Shown here piece by piece: positions 23,258 through 24,119 of a stretch of 24,119 nt of DNA. The position numbers and the translations under genes were made by a program. The notes beneath the pieces were generated by a model that saw only the letters and a list, made by a program, of their open reading frames with translations, searched no databases and was not told the DNA's origin. The stretch is taken from contig SDOA01000055.1 of the NCBI GenBank assembly GCA_004524595.1, forward strand, positions 1-24,119, read 5' to 3'. The stretch comes from Candidatus Thorarchaeota archaeon. Lineage in GTDB: Archaea; Asgardarchaeota; Thorarchaeia; Thorarchaeales; Thorarchaeaceae. Positions within the stretch are counted from its first letter, which is position 1; every line of letters begins with the position of its first letter.

Positions 23258-23909
23258 TTACACCAGTTAACCATGATATCAACAACATCAATATTGCGGT
23301 CAGTATGCCTGCAAAAAGCGTTTTCGCCCCGTAAGACCACATATTTTTCTTTGATACTGCTCCAAGAAAGAGACCTAGCAAGAATAGCAACAACATGCAA
23401 ATTGCGATTGCTATATAGAACGCTAGATGATATCCCAAGATTCCCATTGGTACTAAGAACAGAGGAATTATGATAAGAAAAGCGGCTATAGCTGGGGATG
23501 CACCATCAACAATAGCAACAACGATAGAAGTTGTCTTACCAGCTTTTGCATACATAGATCTACTCATATCGCATAGCATGGCTCTTCCTAAGTCCTCAAC
23601 TTCACGGTCGCGTTCTGCACTTTCAGCTAGGTAGGATCCACTAAAACCTGAAATTGCCATTGCAATACTTGTACCTGCAGCGGCTAAAAGAATGGCATTG
23701 AATCCAGGTGTGGCGTTATTTGGATTGATTGTAAAAAGACCACCCAGAATGAGTCCAAGCATTGTGAGAGCACCGTCGAATGCGTTCATTGCCAAATATC
23801 GTCGAGCTATCTCAACCCCTCGAGTGAGTTCTAATGCTCTCATGATTCTGTCAACACGCCCTCCATCATGGGAGGGGTATTGTTTGTAATCATCAACTTT
23901 TTCGTTCAC
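23250..23909 (-). CDS. VIT1/CCC1-family Fe/Mn transporter
   Basis: This 219-aa membrane protein is of the vacuolar iron transporter (VIT1/CCC1) family. It shows the start motif RRYLAMNAFDGALTMLGLIL (about 37-56), then four further hydrophobic helices. Charged ESAERDREVEDL (about 97-108) corresponds to the cytosolic metal-binding loop, and DGASPAIAAF marks the second conserved helix pair. These proteins export or store Fe2+ and Mn2+. The start is GTG 23909 with AAAGGT just upstream. It lies first in a two-gene unit with the PLP enzyme, overlapping it by 8 nt. Confidence 0.85.
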   Translation of the reverse strand: MNEKVDDYKQYPSHDGGRVDRIMRALELTRGVEIARRYLAMNAFDGALTMLGLILGGLFTINPNNATPGFNAILLAAAGTSIAMAISGFSGSYLAESAERDREVEDLGRAMLCDMSRSMYAKAGKTTSIVVAIVDGASPAIAAFLIIIPLFLVPMGILGYHLAFYIAIAICMLLLFLLGLFLGAVSKKNMWSYGAKTLFAGILTAILMLLISWLTGVSG

Positions 23910-24017
23910 AGAGACCTTTACTCCGTGCTAGTATAACTGAGATTTTCCAATGTCCTGTTATAAGTTAAACTATCTGAAGTTATAATCAACCAAATTTCGC
24001 AGTATATTTTCTTAAGA

Positions 24018-24119
24018 CTAGATTGTGAATAATAGTGCAATTACGATAACAAATAGGATGAAGGCACAGATTAGCTGTAGCCAACATTCACAAATACGTG
24101 CGCAGCAACCCTTGCTCGC
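24018..24119 (-). CDS. C-terminus of a Cys-rich, tail-anchored protein (partial)
   Basis: On the minus strand a frame enters from the right edge and stops at TAG 24018-24020. It shows 33 residues: a Cys-rich segment (SKGCCARICECW) followed by a 20-residue hydrophobic helix and the end LLFTI. The pattern CC-x3-C-x-C next to a membrane helix looks like a small zinc or disulfide motif on a tail-anchored protein. The start lies outside the window. A 108-bp gap (23910-24017) with the promoter of the VIT1-type gene separates them. Confidence 0.5.
   Translation of the reverse strand, partial: ASKGCCARICECWLQLICAFILFVIVIALLFTI

Overview
The window looks like a chromosomal segment of an archaeon, most likely an Asgard archaeon. 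The evidence is archaeal-type genes (a geranylgeranyl-reductase-family flavoprotein, a DUF106/EMC3-TMCO1-type membrane insertase, SsnA-like amidohydrolase, secreted proteins with a signal peptide plus a C-terminal membrane anchor, a NikR regulator) together with a small single-domain gelsolin-like protein. Gelsolin-type actin regulators in prokaryotes are best known from Asgard archaea. The class within Asgard cannot be fixed from this sequence. The DNA is AT-rich, genes are compact, and many but not all starts carry a GGAGG-type Shine-Dalgarno (SD) site. There are no rRNA or tRNA genes, CRISPR arrays, insertion sequences or phage genes.

Layout. 1-2871: a stand-alone SagB-type nitroreductase (minus) and a geranylgeranyl reductase homologue (plus) diverge from a 450-bp region rich in an AGTA(A/C)ACG-like motif. 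2872-3379: a large convergent gap whose distal half can fold into a structured RNA on the plus strand. 3380-6183: a HEAT-repeat protein and an 89-aa unknown (both minus), then a second long divergent region carrying the same motif, then the EMC3-like membrane protein. 6243-9603: a small minus ORF, a coiled-coil protein, and a two-gene operon (helical protein with a lysine-rich tail; HEAT protein with a C-terminal MCM-like winged helix). 9668-13719: an SsnA-like deaminase, two tandem paralogous secreted and anchored proteins, and an amidohydrolase-2 family protein.

13746-17090: a metal-uptake locus. A minus-strand operon encodes NikR, an ABC ATPase and a ZnuB-type permease, with the ZnuA-like binding protein divergent from it. 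A NikR regulator beside a cluster-9 transporter, plus altered metal-ligand positions in the binding protein, suggests nickel (or another metal) rather than standard zinc uptake. 17109-17826: an overlapping minus operon of a gelsolin-domain protein, a winged-helix DNA-binding protein and a possible 34-aa membrane peptide. 17982-18710: an unrecognised protein divergent from it.

18712-24119: all minus. A MoxR-like AAA ATPase with an 845-aa VWA-domain partner (a chaperone-type pair), a VIT1/CCC1-family metal transporter overlapping a D-cysteine desulfhydrase/ACC-deaminase-family enzyme, and the C-terminus of a Cys-rich tail-anchored protein running off the right edge.

The most interesting material is the gelsolin/winged-helix operon, the shared promoter motif of the two long divergent regions, the structured RNA candidate at 3191-3369, and the NikR-linked ABC transporter.
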